64,000 nucleotides of DNA from Photobacterium sanguinicancri. Lineage in GTDB: Bacteria > Pseudomonadota > Gammaproteobacteria > Enterobacterales > Vibrionaceae. The stretch covers positions 62,001 to 126,000 of the forward strand of contig NZ_AP024850.1 of assembly GCF_024346675.1 (NCBI RefSeq), in the 5' to 3' direction. Under the pieces are notes generated by a model. That model did not search any database, was not told the DNA's origin, and worked only from the letters and a program-made list of their open reading frames with translations. The translations under genes and the position numbers were made by a program. Shown in pieces: positions 28,716 through 37,481 of the stretch; position 1 is the first letter of the stretch, and each line of letters starts with the position of its first letter.

Positions 28716-29954
28716 ATGAAATCACGTAATGACCAAGCCATGTATTCTTATGTTGCGCGTCAGCCGATATTCAATCGGCAACAGCGCACGGTTGGCTATG
28801 AATTACTGTTTCGTGATGGCGAGAATAATGCATTCCCTGATATTGAAGCCAACAAAGCGACTAGCCGCCTGTTAGTGGAAAACTATATGGCGGTTGGCGA
28901 TAACGCTGCCATTTCAGGACAACGTACTTTTATCAATTTCCCGCAAGACAGCCTACTTCAATTGTTACCCCTTCTATTGCCTAAGCGTAGTATCGTGGTT
29001 GAAGTCTTAGAAACGTGCGAACCCAACGATGCGCTTTTTACTGCGATAAAATTATTGTACCAACGTGGCTATATTATTGCGTTGGATGATTTTGAAATGT
29101 CCCCAGCATGGCGCCGTTTTTTACCGTATGTACGAATTATCAAACTAGATTTGATCAAGCTTGGTATCGAAAAATCGTGTGATTTCGTCAATCAATATCG
29201 ATCTCGTAAGCTGAAATTTTTAGCAGAGAAAGTGGAAACCAAAGATGAATACGAGACCGCATTAGCCGCGGGGTTTCATTTTTTCCAAGGGTATTATTTC
29301 TGCAAGCCTGAATTACTTAAAAATCGGCAAGTTGAGCCAGAGAAACTAAACACTGTTTTGTTGTTGCAAGAAATTTGCCGCGATCCTGTTAATTTCAAAC
29401 GCATCGAACAGATCATTACCAGCGATGTATCTTTGTCGTATTTATTACTGCGTTATGTCAATGCCGCGTCTAACCGAACTGTTGAGCCGATCAGCTCATT
29501 CCGTCAAGCCTTGGTCTATTTAGGGGAAGATAAAATCCGCCTCTTTATCGGGGTAGTAGCAACTGCCCATGCCGCGTTAGATAAACCGAGAGAGTTGTAT
29601 TTGATGTCGCTACAACGCGCGCGGATGTGTGAATCGTTAGCGACGGGCAGTGGAACTCAAGAACAATCGCATCAAGCGTTTTTGGTGGGGATGTTTTCGT
29701 TGTTGGATGCCTTGTTGGATACGTCACTTGATCAGCTGGTGAAGGTGTTACCGTTACAAGAAGATGTGGAAGCCGCGTTATTGCATCATCAAGGGCGATT
29801 AGGTCATACATTGGCGTTATTGGAAGCGTACGATCAGGCTAACTGGCATCTTGTCAGTGAGTATTGCGAGCAACTCGGCATTGCTGAAAATGTTGTTACC
29901 CGCAGTTATCAGCAAGCATCCCGTTGGTCTGAGGATATGCTTCGCATTCAATAG
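28716..29954 (+). CDS. EAL-HDOD domain signalling protein
   Basis: A 412-residue YuxH-type protein with an N-terminal EAL domain (residues about 10-200) and a C-terminal HDOD domain (about 205-390). The EAL core is degenerate: the EAL triplet reads ELL (YELLFRDGE), the metal-binding DDF is followed by E, and the final part retains LAEKVET. Such proteins usually lack c-di-GMP phosphodiesterase activity and act by binding c-di-GMP or partners; the V. cholerae relative CdgJ influences motility. No good ribosome binding site is seen; a second ATG lies eight codons in. Neighbours do not reveal the pathway. Confidence 0.9.
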   Translation: MKSRNDQAMYSYVARQPIFNRQQRTVGYELLFRDGENNAFPDIEANKATSRLLVENYMAVGDNAAISGQRTFINFPQDSLLQLLPLLLPKRSIVVEVLETCEPNDALFTAIKLLYQRGYIIALDDFEMSPAWRRFLPYVRIIKLDLIKLGIEKSCDFVNQYRSRKLKFLAEKVETKDEYETALAAGFHFFQGYYFCKPELLKNRQVEPEKLNTVLLLQEICRDPVNFKRIEQIITSDVSLSYLLLRYVNAASNRTVEPISSFRQALVYLGEDKIRLFIGVVATAHAALDKPRELYLMSLQRARMCESLATGSGTQEQSHQAFLVGMFSLLDALLDTSLDQLVKVLPLQEDVEAALLHHQGRLGHTLALLEAYDQANWHLVSEYCEQLGIAENVVTRSYQQASRWSEDMLRIQ

Positions 29955-30134
29955 GTGCGTATGATCCTATGTCGGTCTGTGCGCGACGATGAACCTTTTG
30001 TGAAACCCTGCTCGATATTGCCTATCTCCTCTCACTTTTATTTACACTGCTTCTTTTGGACTAGACCATTTTTGTTGCGCCACCGTGTGATCACAAGCGG
30101 GTAGTGCGATGAGGTGGTAATAAAAAGGAATGCT

Positions 30135-31022
30135 GTGTCTATCTTCGCTGTTGTCTTGGTGGTGATCTCCGCCGTTATCCATGCCAGTTGGAATCTGTTG
30201 GGTAAATCACGTACGCCTACGCCGACATTTTTTGGATTGGCCAGTTTGGGGGCCGGTATCTTGCTATCACCCGTTCTGGTGTATGTATTAAATTTGCCTA
30301 TTTCATTGCCCATGACTTTTTGGTGGTTGCTGCTGGTCAGTGGCTTTTGCCAGATGGTGTATATGGCCGCATTGGCATTGGCTTATCAACAAGCAGATGT
30401 GGGGGTGGTATACCCGATTGCTCGCGCATTGCCTGTTTTGATGGTGGCGGTGATAACGGCGCTGTTTGGGCAATCGCTGCCTGTGTCCGTGTGGATCGGC
30501 ATGGTTGTCGTTACTCTTGGTTGCTTGTTGGTGCCGTTAGTGACGTTTAAGCAGTGGCATTGGCGTGCTTATACTCAACTGGGTTGTTTGTGGGCACTGG
30601 TAGCCGCGATCGGTACGGCTGGCTATTCGGTGATCGATAAATCTGCACTCAATATATTGGCGGCGACAGGCTTACCGTCATGGTTGATGGCGATGTTTTA
30701 TTTGGGTGCCCAGTTTTTAGCGACTGGGTGTTGGCTAAGTTTATTCTCTGTGCCGCGTTCGGGGCGCAAAGAATTAGCCAAAGTATGGCAAGACCGAAAG
30801 ATCGCTTTAGTGACAGGAGTGATGATGGGGGGGACCTACGGGCTGGTCTTATTTGCAATGACCCTGACGGACAACGTTAGTTATATCGTTGCTTTGCGCC
30901 AGTTGAGTATTCCTGTTGGAGTTGCTCTGGGGATTTGGTTGTTAAAAGAACCGTCCCACCGTCCACGAGTCATTGGAGCCGCGTTGGTCTGTATGGGGTT
31001 AATGGCGGTGTCATTGCGCTGA
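30135..31022 (+). CDS. DMT-superfamily (EamA) transporter
   Basis: An inner-membrane transporter of 295 residues with about ten hydrophobic segments in two repeated halves; the typical first-half motif is SAVIHASWNLLGK, the later GVVYPIARALPVL and LRQLSIPVGVALG are conserved EamA helices. I chose the GTG at 30135 because AAGGA precedes it at correct spacing; an in-frame GTG seven codons upstream lacks one. Substrate unknown. A hairpin follows and separates it from the convergent AbgT gene. Confidence 0.85.
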   Translation: MSIFAVVLVVISAVIHASWNLLGKSRTPTPTFFGLASLGAGILLSPVLVYVLNLPISLPMTFWWLLLVSGFCQMVYMAALALAYQQADVGVVYPIARALPVLMVAVITALFGQSLPVSVWIGMVVVTLGCLLVPLVTFKQWHWRAYTQLGCLWALVAAIGTAGYSVIDKSALNILAATGLPSWLMAMFYLGAQFLATGCWLSLFSVPRSGRKELAKVWQDRKIALVTGVMMGGTYGLVLFAMTLTDNVSYIVALRQLSIPVGVALGIWLLKEPSHRPRVIGAALVCMGLMAVSLR

Positions 31023-31050
31023 TTTTATCGCTAATGGCCTCTAGATAAGA

Positions 31051-31075
31051 CAACGCCGAGCAAGGCTCGGCGTTG
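31051..31075. terminator. Hairpin between convergent genes
   Basis: CAACGCCGAGC (31051-31061) pairs with GCTCGGCGTTG (31065-31075), an 11-base perfect stem and three-base loop. T-runs are weak in both directions, but placement between two gene ends suggests termination. Confidence 0.65.
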
Positions 31076-31134
31076 GTATTTACTCTTTATCGGTTGCTGA
31101 AGAAGGGGGAAGTCCTTCAGCTAACAGCGACTAA

Positions 31135-32733
31135 TTAGCCACCGACGTTGTAATAAGTTGCCGCGCCAGGGCCAACTGGAATACCAAGCACAAATACCCA
31201 CACGTAGAACATGATGCTCCAACCAATGACGAACACAATCGAGTAAGGCAGCATGGTTGAAATCAGCGTACCTAAGCCGAGGTTTTTCTGGTAACGCGAT
31301 GCGACAGCCAGAATCATCCCGAAGTAGCTCATCATTGGGGTGATGATGTTAGTAACTGAATCACCAATACGGTAAGCCGCTTGAATCGTTTCTGGTGCGT
31401 AGCCAACCAGCATCAACATAGGAATGAAGATAGGTGCAGTAACTGCCCACTGTGCCGATGCAGAACCGATCATAAGGTTGATGAAGCCACACATTAGAAT
31501 GAAAGCGAAGAATAGCGCAGGACCAGTCAGACCAATAGATTGCAGGAAGTCTGCTCCACCTACTGCGAATACCTGACCAAAGTTAGTCCATTTAAAGAAC
31601 GCCACAAACTGCGCAGCAAAGAACACCAATACGATGTACATGCCCATCGATGACATCGATTTAGACATCGCATCAATGACATCGCGATCACTCTTCATGG
31701 TCCCAACCACTTTACCGTAAACAAAGCCAGGGACTGCGAAGAACACAAAGATAAAGGCAACAATGCCTTTCAGGAACGGTGAACCCGCCACTAGACCTGT
31801 GGTTGGGTGACGTAAAATGCCATCAGCAGGCACAATTGTTAGCGCTAGCAAGCCAGCAACAACCAGAGCAGCCACACCAGCTAAACGCAGGCCTTTTTTC
31901 TCTAGGTTGGTCAGCTTACCCATCTTGTCGCCAGACAAGTCTTCAGCGGCATCGTCAGGGTTGTATTTACCAAGCTTAGGTTCGACGATTTTCTCGGTAA
32001 CAAACGCACCCATGATGGTAATCGCGAATGTAGAAGCAAACATGAAGTACCAGTTAACTTCAGGGCCGACAGTGTAGTTCGGGTCGATCATTTGTGCTGC
32101 AGTTTCTGTAATACCTGACAGCAGTGGATCAACCGTACCCAGCAGAAGGTTGGCACTGTAACCACCGGACACACCAGCAAAAGCAGCGGCTAAACCAGCA
32201 AGCGGGTGACGACCCAGAGAGTGGAATAACATTGCAGCCAGTGGGATTAGTACCACATAACCTAGCTCAGATGCAGTGTTAGAAATGATACCGGCGAATA
32301 CAACAACCAAAGTCACCATACGGCGAGATGCGCCCATGACAAGGCCACGCATTGCAGAAGATAGGAGACCTGAGTGTTCTGCAATTGCCACACCTAACAT
32401 GGCAACCAGTACGGTACCGAGTGGTGCGAAACCGGTGAAGTTTTTCACTAGGTTTGCCACGATAAGCTGTAAGCCTTCGGCATTAAACAAGCTAACCACG
32501 TGGATCATACCGTCAGCAGCACGACCAGCAGCGCCTTCAGGGCGAGGGTCGACAACGGAAACTTCGAAATAACCTGCAATCCCAGATGCCACTAAAATAG
32601 CGACACAAAACATAGCAAAAAGGGTGATTGGGTGAGGTAGTAAGTTACCTAGCCACTCAACGGTGTCGAGAAAGCGGGTAAAAAGGTTCTTTTTAGGCGC
32701 TTTAGGGGCCTGTTGTGAAGCAGATGAGTGCAT
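31135..32733 (-). CDS. AbgT-family transporter
   Basis: A 532-residue inner-membrane protein with about 10-12 hydrophobic segments. The AbgT hallmarks are visible: NTASELGYVVLIPLAAMLFHSLGRHPLAG (about 151-180), GGYSANLLLGTVDPLL, and the C-terminal re-entrant region GSASAQWAVTAPIFIPMLMLVGY and RIGDSVTNIITPMM. Known members are E. coli AbgT (p-aminobenzoyl-glutamate uptake) and MtrF/YdaH, reported to export sulfonamides and p-aminobenzoate. No abgAB hydrolase genes are adjacent, so direction and substrate remain open. Good AGGAAGAG ribosome binding site. Confidence 0.92.
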   Translation of the reverse strand: MHSSASQQAPKAPKKNLFTRFLDTVEWLGNLLPHPITLFAMFCVAILVASGIAGYFEVSVVDPRPEGAAGRAADGMIHVVSLFNAEGLQLIVANLVKNFTGFAPLGTVLVAMLGVAIAEHSGLLSSAMRGLVMGASRRMVTLVVVFAGIISNTASELGYVVLIPLAAMLFHSLGRHPLAGLAAAFAGVSGGYSANLLLGTVDPLLSGITETAAQMIDPNYTVGPEVNWYFMFASTFAITIMGAFVTEKIVEPKLGKYNPDDAAEDLSGDKMGKLTNLEKKGLRLAGVAALVVAGLLALTIVPADGILRHPTTGLVAGSPFLKGIVAFIFVFFAVPGFVYGKVVGTMKSDRDVIDAMSKSMSSMGMYIVLVFFAAQFVAFFKWTNFGQVFAVGGADFLQSIGLTGPALFFAFILMCGFINLMIGSASAQWAVTAPIFIPMLMLVGYAPETIQAAYRIGDSVTNIITPMMSYFGMILAVASRYQKNLGLGTLISTMLPYSIVFVIGWSIMFYVWVFVLGIPVGPGAATYYNVGG

Positions 32734-33224
32734 GTAGATTCTCTTCCTTTTCGTTTTAATCCCATCAATGGGAACATCTTTATGTGCGAAAGGTTACGCT
32801 ATTGTTAACGCTGTGAACAAGAGGAAACTATTTCAAAATGTTTCCAGTGTCACGTAAATGTCTGCATTTTGTTAATAATATAGATGTTTTGGTTGTTTTT
32901 TTGAGCAAAAGCAGAGCGCAAATGCGCTCTGGTGTTGTGTGTTGTGTTGCATTTTAATGCTTTGCTAAGTGATTGATTGATCGTTAATGAGAATGCTTTC
33001 GCGGTAGCGAGGTGGCTTTAACATCATTTGGATTGCCGAACGGCAGTAAAAAAGATCTATTCTGTCACATGTTTTTTACATTATTTTAGATAGAGAACCG
33101 ATGAAAATTGCCGAGTTCGGTCAAAATGCTGTCAATTCGCTTAAAATGAATGATGTTGTGGTTAATGATTCCTGTTGGCTATGCTACAAAAGATAAGATG
33201 TAGTTCTGGTTGGTGGGGTGCACA
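32734..33224. other. 491-base intergenic region, AbgT/acyltransferase
   Basis: AT-rich region between divergent genes. It contains a hairpin with arms 32912-32919 (CAGAGCGC) and 32924-32931 (GCGCTCTG) not followed by a clean T run. A 31-codon ORF at 33101-33196 has no good ribosome binding site. No RNA gene recognised. Confidence 0.55.
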
Positions 33225-34229
33225 TTGCGTCAAAAAATTTATTTCTTCGATTTATTGCGCTGTGTGGCGGCGATTGCGGTGGTGGTGATCCACGTGCTGG
33301 GACCTTACCGAGAGCAGTTAGGGAGTATCGCGAATACTGATTGGGCAATCGCGATAGGCTTTAATAGTGCAAGTCGGTGGGCTGTTCCTGTCTTTATTAT
33401 GATCACAGGCGCACTGATGCTGACAGATAAGCGCGAGTTCGTATTGGATTACTACTTGAAAAGGCGACTCGGCAAAGTGTTGGTGCCATTTCTTGTGTGG
33501 TCGGTGTTTTATGCTTGGTTATCAGGTGTGTCACTGAGCGGATTTGATGGCGGACTGGCATGGTACACTTTGCTTGAGCTGCCGTTCCACGAGACCTATT
33601 ACCACCTTGGCTTCTTCTATTACTTTATCCCTCTGTATTTTGTAATTCCCTTTTTCCGCTGGGCTGTGCAATGTGCCGATCGGACGGCGGTTATAGCTTT
33701 CACTGCCTTATGGCTCGGCATAACAACATTATTTCTATTTAAAATTGATGGTCCTTGGAGCCAGCAGTTGGTGTTGTATAGCGGGTATTTATTGCTGGGG
33801 TATTGTTTGTTTCACTACCAATGGCCTGCGCGACGTTGGTTGATTGGACTGGGTATCGTTATGCTGGTGGCAACAGCGTATAACGTGATAAGTGCGAGCT
33901 TTGCTGCCGATGAATATACCGTTGGGCGGTGGCTATCGTACAAAACGGTGAATACAGCGTTGATAGCCGCAATGGTGTTTACCCTTTGCCAACGTTATGG
34001 TGAAGGGCTGAAAGGAAAAGCACAGCAGAGTATTGGCTTTATAAGCCGCTATAGTCTTGGAGTGTACTTACTGCATCCGTTGTTCTTGTGGCCCGTACGT
34101 GCCTTTGACCTTTATTGGGGATCACCATTGCTGATGATCCCATTCTGGACGGTGGTTTGTGGCGGGTTAGCATTAGCCAGTAGTTACTTACTGGCGAAGC
34201 ACAAGCTAACAGCATGGCTCGTGCCGTGA
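33225..34229 (+). CDS. Acyltransferase 3 family membrane protein, WecH-like
   Basis: A 334-residue integral membrane protein with about ten hydrophobic segments. The N-terminal FFDLLRCVAAIAVVVIHV carries the family's active-site His (IHV) and the R/E region, followed by SRWAVPVFIMITGALML typical of acyltransferase 3. It resembles E. coli WecH, an O-acetyltransferase for enterobacterial common antigen, in length and layout, but the acceptor sugar here is unknown. I chose TTG at 33225 after GGGGTG; GTG at 33213 and TTG at 33210 are in-frame alternatives, so the exact start is uncertain. Confidence 0.82.
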   Translation: MRQKIYFFDLLRCVAAIAVVVIHVLGPYREQLGSIANTDWAIAIGFNSASRWAVPVFIMITGALMLTDKREFVLDYYLKRRLGKVLVPFLVWSVFYAWLSGVSLSGFDGGLAWYTLLELPFHETYYHLGFFYYFIPLYFVIPFFRWAVQCADRTAVIAFTALWLGITTLFLFKIDGPWSQQLVLYSGYLLLGYCLFHYQWPARRWLIGLGIVMLVATAYNVISASFAADEYTVGRWLSYKTVNTALIAAMVFTLCQRYGEGLKGKAQQSIGFISRYSLGVYLLHPLFLWPVRAFDLYWGSPLLMIPFWTVVCGGLALASSYLLAKHKLTAWLVP

Positions 34230-34275
34230 TGTGTGGCGAGGCAAAGTAGGCCGGTTAGCGTGGTATTGGTCTTAT

Positions 34276-34608
34276 TTAGTCGCGCTGTAAAGCAAAGTGC
34301 AAAAACTGCCTGCCGCGGTAGGTCATGATGCCTTGATCCCCAGGATTGAGCGCCTGAAAATAATGAATACCCACCATAAACTCTCGTCTAGGCCCGCCTT
34401 CGGTGGGCTCGACATAGATCCAATACTCCTCATTGTCATCCCCAGGCTGCGCCCCAATAATGGGATTGCTTTGTTTATCGAGCACGCAAACCTCGACTTT
34501 TTTTTCTGGGGCCTCAAGCCCAAGGCTATGGCGACGGTAAGAATAGAGAAAATAACTGATAGCGATAGCCAGTGCAGCCAGCAAGGCTAGCTGAATCCAA
34601 AATGGCAT
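34276..34608 (-). CDS. yhhM: DUF2500-family protein (YhhM-like)
   Basis: A 110-residue protein with one N-terminal membrane helix (residues about 3-22) and a soluble domain of about 85 residues rich in strands, with KVEVCVLDKQSNPIIGAQ near 40. It resembles E. coli YhhM (DUF2500). The frame continues upstream for 106 codons without a natural start context, while the ATG at 34608 has AAGGAG, so the short form is chosen. E. coli yhhL, yhhM and yhhN cluster near ftsY; homologues of all three are scattered in this region. Function unknown. Confidence 0.8.
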   Translation of the reverse strand: MPFWIQLALLAALAIAISYFLYSYRRHSLGLEAPEKKVEVCVLDKQSNPIIGAQPGDDNEEYWIYVEPTEGGPRREFMVGIHYFQALNPGDQGIMTYRGRQFLHFALQRD

Positions 34609-34878
34609 GAGAGAGCTCCTTGAACAATGTCTGCCTGTATTGATCGCCATTTTAGGGGGAAAGGCTACGACGGATCCCACAAAGCGTGATCTAATCAGGT
34701 TTTTCACTGAGGATGCATAGCGCATTGTGAGCATTAGCGGACTTTTTTTGCTTAACGTTAAACAAAGATTGCATTGCGTAGGTGAGGCAGTAATGTAAAA
34801 GAAGGCATACAACACATCATCATTATGTGAAAGTCGGCGTTGTTGATGAGGGTTGTATTGATAAAAGGGAGATAGCCT

Positions 34879-35244
34879 ATGGCCAATATCGAAATGGTCG
34901 TGACAAAGACACGGCGTATCGAGCACTTACTGCGTGAGCATTATCATGCGGAAGGCAAAGGCTTACATCAGTTGATCACCAGCTGTGAAGAGCGACTACC
35001 ACATGAAGTGATTCCCAAATTGCGTTTTATTGCCTCTGTAAGAAATAAAACCGTTCATGAAGAGGGTTACAAGCTTGATGATAAGAAAGGTTTTATTGCC
35101 GCTTGTCGTCAGTGTGAAAAGGAACTCACACCTCGAAGTGGTCGTTTTATTTGGGGATTAACATTGTTAATCGTACTGGGCTTTACTGCGCTAGCATTGT
35201 GGTTTTATTCGGCGAATTGGCACAATATTAATTTAACGCCATAG
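34879..35244 (+). CDS. Membrane-anchored HEPN-like (DUF4145-like) protein
   Basis: A 121-residue protein: a helical N-terminal domain of about 85 residues and one C-terminal membrane helix (about 91-112) with a short tail. The second half of the domain reads LRFIASVRNKTVHEEGYKLDD, a match to the R-x4-H motif of HEPN domains and to DUF4145-type proteins. In many HEPN proteins these residues form an RNase site; here activity is unknown. The ATG follows AAAGGGAG. Divergent from yhhM with a strong terminator behind it. Not in a toxin-antitoxin arrangement, as no partner gene overlaps. Confidence 0.75.
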   Translation: MANIEMVVTKTRRIEHLLREHYHAEGKGLHQLITSCEERLPHEVIPKLRFIASVRNKTVHEEGYKLDDKKGFIAACRQCEKELTPRSGRFIWGLTLLIVLGFTALALWFYSANWHNINLTP

Positions 35245-35303
35245 TGATAGAAGGTTCAGGCATTAGGCAGAAGTGAACGCTTAATTCAGATATATTCAGA
35301 ATG

Positions 35304-35338
35304 AAAAAAGGGCACCCATTGGGTGCCCTTTTTTTTGA
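35304..35338. terminator. Strong bidirectional terminator
   Basis: A 14-base stem with GGGCACCC (35310-35317) and GGGTGCCC (35321-35328), three-base loop, A run left and eight Ts right. It serves the HEPN-like gene and the small ORF at 35352. Confidence 0.92.
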
Positions 35339-35351
35339 AATTTTTATTTGC

Positions 35352-35432
35352 TTAGTAAAGCATTGGCAGCGTCATGAGGCCCGCAACAACTGCGATCATC
35401 ATAAGCCCTTGTTTTTGGGAAGAAGTGAACAT
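35352..35432 (-). CDS. 26-residue hydrophobic small protein (candidate)
   Basis: A very short ORF, too small for most gene callers. It starts with ATG at 35432, preceded by AAGGAG at eight-base spacing, and ends at TAA before a strong terminator on the minus side. The peptide begins MFTSSQKQG and continues as about 17 residues of a hydrophobic helix ending in LPMLY, i.e. a single membrane span. A CRP-like site lies about 170 bases upstream. I do not recognise a family; good ribosome binding site, terminator and composition suggest a real small membrane protein. Coding status is inferred. Confidence 0.6.
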   Translation of the reverse strand: MFTSSQKQGLMMIAVVAGLMTLPMLY

Positions 35433-36285
35433 ATTGAGGCTCCTTAATTAGCTGCTAAAGATATGTTGTTAATAACAATAGCATTGTTTTCATGCTTTAG
35501 GCAACCTTGAATGTCATTTTGTTGTAAAAAACACAATTTTAAAGTCAATATTTAAGGGTTTTATTACTATTAAACTGTGTTTTTTGATGTGGTTAAAAAG
35601 TGAGTGATTGCGATCACACTTTAGTTTTCGTCGTTAAGCTGTTGATTTTATGGTGTTTAATTATGGTTATGTTGCGTTATTTATCGTCAGTATGAGTGTT
35701 GTTTATTGTGGCTTATGTTTTTTTGAGTAATTCAAGGTTTGGCTTTCCTAATGGCGCTGTCGCGATGTAAAGCTAGCGGTTTGTAAGGGAATGCTTTCTG
35801 CAAATAGAATATTTATCTATTAATCAACCAACTAAAGCCATTTTATCGCTTCTGAAATTTCTATATTTTTCATCATCGGGTAGTGTCGTTAGTTACGGTT
35901 GAGTTGAACCGTTCCCAATGAAATTTATATTGTTAAGCTGTTGTTTTTACAGTGATTTGATTGGTGATTTTAAAACTTTATGAAGTTGTTTTTATGTGTT
36001 TTTACCGATTTTTAAGCATATGGTTTTTTGTTTTGTTCGATTTTTTCTGTTTTTAAGCGGGAAACCGTTTGCGTGGGAGTTTTTATTTTAATGAGGCTTG
36101 CAGTATAAGGAGTAAAGATCATTGCATAAGTTATTTGGGGTTAAAGAGGCTAATCTATCTGAGTGTGATATATCGCAATAGGGAAAGTTAGGTTTTATAA
36201 GCGGTGTCTAGTTATCGAGGTGAGTGACTAGACAATAATGATTGGATTTTTACACTGTGCTGCATTAATCAAAAATGGTGATGTT
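35433..36285. other. 850-base AT-rich non-coding stretch
   Basis: Long, very T-rich on the plus strand, with no convincing protein ORF. It contains a CRP-like site (35603-35618), two copies of an 18-base near-identical repeat 299 bases apart (35633-35650 and 35932-35949), and an AAGGAG at 36107-36112 ahead of a 19-codon TTG ORF. Long untranslated leader, small RNA or regulatory region are possible; none is demonstrated. Confidence 0.6.
35603..35618. promoter_or_regulatory. CRP-like binding site
   Basis: AGTGATTGCGATCACA matches TGTGA-N6-TCACA at nine of ten fixed positions. It is nearest the small ORF on the minus strand (about 170 bases) and over 600 bases from yhhN. Confidence 0.55.
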
Positions 36286-36921
36286 ATGTGGGTTTGGTTA
36301 GCCATTTCGTTTTCAGCGTTGCTGCACATTAACGCGGCCTATAAAGGGCCAAAGTGGCAGTTTTATTTTTTTAAGCCATTAACGACAGGATTGTTAATGG
36401 TCACCTTATGGCAGCATGGCCTCTCACATTTTTATCAACAGGCTATCTTTGTGGGTTTGTTGTGCTCGATGGTGGGTGATATCTTCCTGATGTTGCCAAG
36501 AGATCGGTTTGTCCAAGGGCTGGGTAGTTTTCTGGTTGCCCATATTATTTATTCCGTCGCCTTCTGGAGTCAGCTGACAAGCAGCATGGTGTGGTGGCTT
36601 CCTGCCATGCTTTTTGGTAGCGGGGTGATTGTGTTTTTGTTACTGCTACCAACATTGGGTCGCCTTGTTATTCCCGTCGCCTTGTATATTGGCATGATAA
36701 CGCAAATGGCATGGGCCGCTGGGGAGTTTTGGTTAACTACCCAAAGCCTAATGGGCGCTTTTGCTTTTGGTGGTGCCTTGATCTTCATGGTGTCAGATTC
36801 TGTATTGGCCATTGATCGTTTCCGAGGGCCTTACCACAGCGCCACTGCAATCGTAATGACAACCTATTATCTCGCGCAGTCTTTGATTGTCCTATCGGCA
36901 TTGATGATGGCATCAGCATAG
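36286..36921 (+). CDS. yhhN: YhhN-family membrane protein (lysoplasmalogenase-like)
   Basis: A 211-residue integral protein with about eight hydrophobic segments. It shares with E. coli YhhN the pattern WVWLAISFSALLHINAAYKGPKWQ at the start, GLLCSMVGDIFLMLPRDRFVQGLGSFLVAH (about 62-91) and late AGEFW and YYLAQSLIV. The family includes TMEM86 lysoplasmalogenase, with conserved Asp residues in the GD and SD motifs (about 69 and 168). The ORF extends 16 codons upstream to 36238, but the family start corresponds to the ATG at 36286. Function in bacteria not settled. Confidence 0.85.
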   Translation: MWVWLAISFSALLHINAAYKGPKWQFYFFKPLTTGLLMVTLWQHGLSHFYQQAIFVGLLCSMVGDIFLMLPRDRFVQGLGSFLVAHIIYSVAFWSQLTSSMVWWLPAMLFGSGVIVFLLLLPTLGRLVIPVALYIGMITQMAWAAGEFWLTTQSLMGAFAFGGALIFMVSDSVLAIDRFRGPYHSATAIVMTTYYLAQSLIVLSALMMASA

Positions 36922-37040
36922 TCTGATGAGCATGATGTGATAATTGGGCTCTTCGCGAACTATCATTATTCCATCCTCCCCTTGAAAGTGCGGAGGCCTT
37001 ACGGCGGTCTGATTGGTATTAGCGAAGATAGGGAGATGGG

Positions 37041-37364
37041 ATGTCAGTACATTGGGTTGTAGTGTATCGCGCTGCCAATAGCTTGGAAGCGCATTGCTTA
37101 AAAGGGTTATTGGAAAGCGACAATATTGGCGTAAAACTCACTGGGGAAAATTTATCTTCTGCTGCAGGCGAACTGCCAGCAAACGTAGTGGAAGTCGGTT
37201 TGTGGGTGGACGCATCCGACGTTGCTCAAGCCACGGTTATTTTACAGCATTATGAACAACAGCAGTTGGGTGAAGATTGGCAGTGCCGACATTGCAACGA
37301 GATAAATGAAGCTCAGTTTGAAGTGTGTTGGCAGTGCGGCTGTGACCCGTCGGAGTCAGAGTAG
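37041..37364 (+). CDS. DUF2007 protein with C-terminal zinc ribbon
   Basis: A 107-residue cytoplasmic protein. Residues 1-75 form a DUF2007 signal-transducer-like domain (VYRAANSLEAHCLKGLLESDNI, family-typical start), and the end carries CRHCNEINEAQFEVCWQCG, a four-cysteine zinc ribbon. DUF2007 domains resemble PII-type folds and occur in proteins of unknown function. Good GGGAGATGGG ribosome binding site. Same strand as yhhN and yecH, with gaps over 100 bases, so operon membership is unclear. Confidence 0.83.
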   Translation: MSVHWVVVYRAANSLEAHCLKGLLESDNIGVKLTGENLSSAAGELPANVVEVGLWVDASDVAQATVILQHYEQQQLGEDWQCRHCNEINEAQFEVCWQCGCDPSESE

Positions 37365-37481
37365 TTGAACGCAGCATTATAAGGTGCATATAAAATACAT
37401 TTATTTGTTTTGGGTCAACAACCCAATGTGAAGATATGCTGTAATACCGCTATTGTTTATCATCACCAATGAGAATTCATC

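Noticed and set aside
33101..33196. 31-codon ORF upstream of the acyltransferase gene
   Set aside because: ATG without a convincing ribosome binding site and no family recognised; could be chance.
34609..34926. 106-codon N-terminal extension of the DUF2500 protein
   Set aside because: Extension is Cys/His/Ser-rich without domain character and overlaps the start of the HEPN-like gene; the internal ATG has a strong ribosome binding site.
35650..35730. 26-codon hydrophobic ORF in the AT-rich gap
   Set aside because: No Shine-Dalgarno, and T-rich DNA encodes hydrophobic residues by chance; weaker than the minus-strand small ORF at 35352.
36122..36181. 19-codon TTG ORF behind AAGGAG, possible leader peptide before yhhN
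   Set aside because: The ribosome binding site is good, but the TTG start, non-hydrophobic short peptide and distance to yhhN leave no clear role.
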